Shown here: piece after piece, positions 4,575-6,137 of the stretch
Layout of the letters: each line of letters starts with the position of its first letter
How positions within the stretch are numbered: the first letter of the stretch is position 1
NCBI GenBank assembly: GCA_017438085.1
Contig: JAFRWH010000202.1
Location: forward strand, 1-6,137
Direction of reading: 5' to 3'
Length of the DNA stretch: 6,137 nucleotides
From: Bacillota bacterium
GTDB lineage: Bacteria; Bacillota_A; Clostridia; Peptostreptococcales; Anaerovoracaceae
Made by a program: the position numbers and the translations under genes
Notes under the pieces: generated by a model
The model's input: only the letters and a program-made list of their open reading frames with translations
Databases searched by the model: none
Told to the model about the DNA's origin: nothing

Positions 4575-5918
4575 TTATTCCTGCACTACAGGCAGCGTGG
4601 CGCCTCCGAAGGGCATTGCAAGTATGCTTGCATCCGGTCCGTGCCTCTCCAGGGCCTCGTCTAAGGCCTTCTGGGCGCTCTCTGAGGGCTTCAGGAACAG
4701 CCGCCGGACAAAATCATCGTCCATCTCGGATACCAGCCTTATTTCGGCTTTTTTCAGCACCATGGCTATGGCAGCTGCTTTGTGGCCGCCAAGCTGAAAG
4801 TCACGCTGCACCCGGTCAAGCAGGTCCTTGGGCTCCTTTGCCGCAAGCATCCACTCCTCGAAGCGCTTGTTGCCCAGGCCTTCATTGCATGCTCCTATCA
4901 GTATTATGGTGCCCCCGTCCTTTACCGCGTGCCCGGCGTTATCCAGAGCTTTCTGAGTCTGGTAGAGGTTTGCATCCTTAGGAGCCCCGCCCTGGCTGAC
5001 GATGACAATGTCCGCTTTCTTAGGAATGGGTTTTCTGTACATCCTGTCCAGATAGGCGCAGGCATCGCGGTGGGCTGCATGCAGATCTCCCGCTGCTGCG
5101 TAGACTATGTTTTTATGTTCGTCCAGCACGGCGTTGACTATGAAATCCACGGGGCAGAAATCCGCCGCTTCCTCCAGATCCTCACGCAGGGGATTGCCGT
5201 CAAGCCTTCCCGCAGCGGCGTTTTCATCCAGCATCATGCGGTGATTAGCCTGTATGGCGGCCGGTGTGGAGCAGCCTGGAAGAATTGCCTTTATCCCGCC
5301 GGAATATCCTGCAAAGTAATGGAATTCCACATTGCCAAGACATATCCGGAAGTCCGCCTCCGCCACGCTGCGGCAGATGTCCACGGGCGTGCCGCGGCTG
5401 GTGGTCCCAAGGTGGATGCAGTCTTCAGCTTCGCTGTCCTCGCAGCGAACGGCGTCATACACGGCAGCTCCTGCAAGCCGGCGCTTTTCTTCTCCTGTGT
5501 GATGTCTGTGGGAGCCCAGTGCGAAAACCACGGTGATCTGACTGTCGTCTGCTCCGGCTGCGCGAAGCTCATCGATAACAGCCGGAAGCACTTCATAGCT
5601 TGGCAGTGGCCGGGAGATGTCGCTGGTGATTATGGCTATCTTCGGCACTTTCTGCGGCGCCGGAGCAGCTTCGCCTGAAGACTGTCTGCTGCCAAAGAAC
5701 CCTGCATCTGAATTCCTGTGTCCAGAGCTCAGCCCGAATTTTTCTCTGTACACATCCGAAAGCGCGGGACTCCCGACCGGATGCTCCAGAGCCCACTTTA
5801 CAGCCTCCACGCCCCGCCTTTCGTGCTCCATGGGGTTGGAGACCAGCACATCCATAAGATTTTTATCAGGGACTTCGACTATCTGAACTCCCTTGCCGTA
5901 TCCGAATTCAAGTTTCAC
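4575..5918 (-). CDS. larA: LarA-family nickel-dependent 2-hydroxyacid (lactate) racemase
   Basis: A 447-residue cytoplasmic enzyme of the LarA/DUF2088 family. These enzymes racemise or epimerise lactate or another 2-hydroxyacid by hydride transfer, using a nickel pincer (NPN) cofactor bound to a lysine. The core is intact: TSDISRP (R103), ALGSHRHH (H137), EFHYFAGYSGGIKAILPG (H200 and cofactor lysine K210), NHRMM (H226), and GGAPKDANLYQTQKA with K323. From memory of Lactobacillus plantarum LarA, H174, K184 and H200 map to H200, K210 and H226 with a constant offset of 26. Residues about 64-90 are a polar, low-complexity insertion that makes this protein somewhat longer than that homologue. The start is GTG at 5918, supported by GGAGG (5926-5930, minus strand). 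Cofactor genes larB, larC and larE are not in the window. Paralogs act on malate and other hydroxyacids, so lactate is not certain. Confidence 0.9.
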   Translation of the reverse strand: MKLEFGYGKGVQIVEVPDKNLMDVLVSNPMEHERRGVEAVKWALEHPVGSPALSDVYREKFGLSSGHRNSDAGFFGSRQSSGEAAPAPQKVPKIAIITSDISRPLPSYEVLPAVIDELRAAGADDSQITVVFALGSHRHHTGEEKRRLAGAAVYDAVRCEDSEAEDCIHLGTTSRGTPVDICRSVAEADFRICLGNVEFHYFAGYSGGIKAILPGCSTPAAIQANHRMMLDENAAAGRLDGNPLREDLEEAADFCPVDFIVNAVLDEHKNIVYAAAGDLHAAHRDACAYLDRMYRKPIPKKADIVIVSQGGAPKDANLYQTQKALDNAGHAVKDGGTIILIGACNEGLGNKRFEEWMLAAKEPKDLLDRVQRDFQLGGHKAAAIAMVLKKAEIRLVSEMDDDFVRRLFLKPSESAQKALDEALERHGPDASILAMPFGGATLPVVQE

Positions 5919-5941
5919 AGGCTCACCTCCGGTGTAATAGA

Positions 5942-5976
5942 AAAAGACGGGCTCTGCCGTAAGGCACCCGTCTTTT
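5942..5976 (-). terminator. Terminator-like hairpin immediately upstream of larA
   Basis: AAAAGACGGG (5942-5951) and CCCGTCTTTT (5967-5976) pair perfectly. Inside, TGCC/GGCA (5955-5958 with 5963-5966) closes a GTAA tetraloop, leaving CTC as a bulge. On the minus strand the stem runs into TTTTTCTATT. It begins nine bases after the stop codon of the upstream gene and ends eleven bases before the larA Shine-Dalgarno sequence. There is no room for a promoter between the hairpin and larA. It may end the upstream unit, or control read-through into larA. Confidence 0.8.
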
Positions 5977-5985
5977 AAATCGGTA

Positions 5986-6137
5986 TTAATTTATTCCGCC
6001 CAGGAAGCTGGTAACGTCGTTGACCAGTGTGGCCAGCTGAGCGCTTCTTAAAAGCGTCATCATTCTGCGCATCATGGCGTAATCTTCAGTTTCGTCAATG
6101 AGGCAGGCCGTCTCCATGAACATGGCGTAGAGCACTC
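5986..6137 (-). CDS. C-terminal end of an unrecognised protein (partial)
   Basis: The minus-strand frame is open from the window edge to TAA at 5986-5988, giving 49 complete residues that read VLYAMFMETACLIDETEDYA, then MMRRMMTLLRSAQLATLVND, then VTSFLGGIN. The segment looks helical and methionine-rich, without a membrane span or a motif I recognise. It lies just upstream of larA in the same direction and is separated by a terminator-like hairpin, so it could be the preceding gene of a shared operon. Reality as coding sequence is supported by the terminator placed nine bases after the stop. Confidence 0.65.
   Translation of the reverse strand, partial: VLYAMFMETACLIDETEDYAMMRRMMTLLRSAQLATLVNDVTSFLGGIN

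Noticed and set aside
4782..5678. Plus-strand open frame of 298 codons opposite larA
   Set aside because: The minus-strand LarA frame carries all family motifs and a good ribosome binding site. The plus frame has none.

Overview
The window looks like chromosomal DNA of an anaerobic Bacillota, most likely class Clostridia. The support is strong purine-rich ribosome binding sites, intrinsic terminators after most genes, a clostridial-type lipoprotein, a LarA-family racemase and a clostridial-style REP palindrome. I cannot name a genus. No rRNA, tRNA, CRISPR array or intact insertion sequence is visible.

Left part, plus strand. Positions 1-183 are the 3' end of a membrane transporter that resembles the YfcC/DcuC-like carrier superfamily. 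It is followed by an M20-family amidohydrolase (295-1539) of the AbgB-like type, so the pair is probably an uptake-plus-hydrolysis unit for an amide or peptide-like substrate. The hydrolase has its own good promoter (215-243). The predicted transcript opens almost at once with a perfect 10-bp stem-loop, and the gene ends in a clear terminator (1619-1648). A hairpin rich in tandem G-A mismatches (1658-1699) and a compact promoter follow. Next come a small acidic protein of unknown function (1760-2101) and a secreted lipoprotein (2250-3422). The lipoprotein leader can fold so that its Shine-Dalgarno sequence is paired.

Middle, 3423-3846. No intact gene lies here. The stretch holds a REP-type palindrome, a terminator, the last ~55 codons of an N-acetylmuramoyl-L-alanine amidase on the minus strand (a truncated gene), and a long imperfect hairpin exactly where the amidase homology stops. 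This looks like a rearrangement scar.

Right part, minus strand. In order of transcription these are the 3' end of an unrecognised gene (5986-6137), a terminator-like hairpin (5942-5976), a LarA-family nickel-dependent 2-hydroxyacid racemase (4575-5918), a 3' region with three tandem 23-bp repeats, a terminator (4385-4422), and a HAD-fold 5'(3')-deoxyribonucleotidase-like protein (3847-4332). The genes needed to make the LarA cofactor (larB, larC, larE) are not in the window.

The coding content is mostly ordinary metabolism. The least explained signals are structural: three genes (M20 hydrolase, lipoprotein, larA) each have a stable hairpin just upstream of the ribosome binding site, and two noncoding elements (the G-A hairpin and the 23-bp repeats) have no assigned role. 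I did not find convincing evidence for a new multi-gene system.
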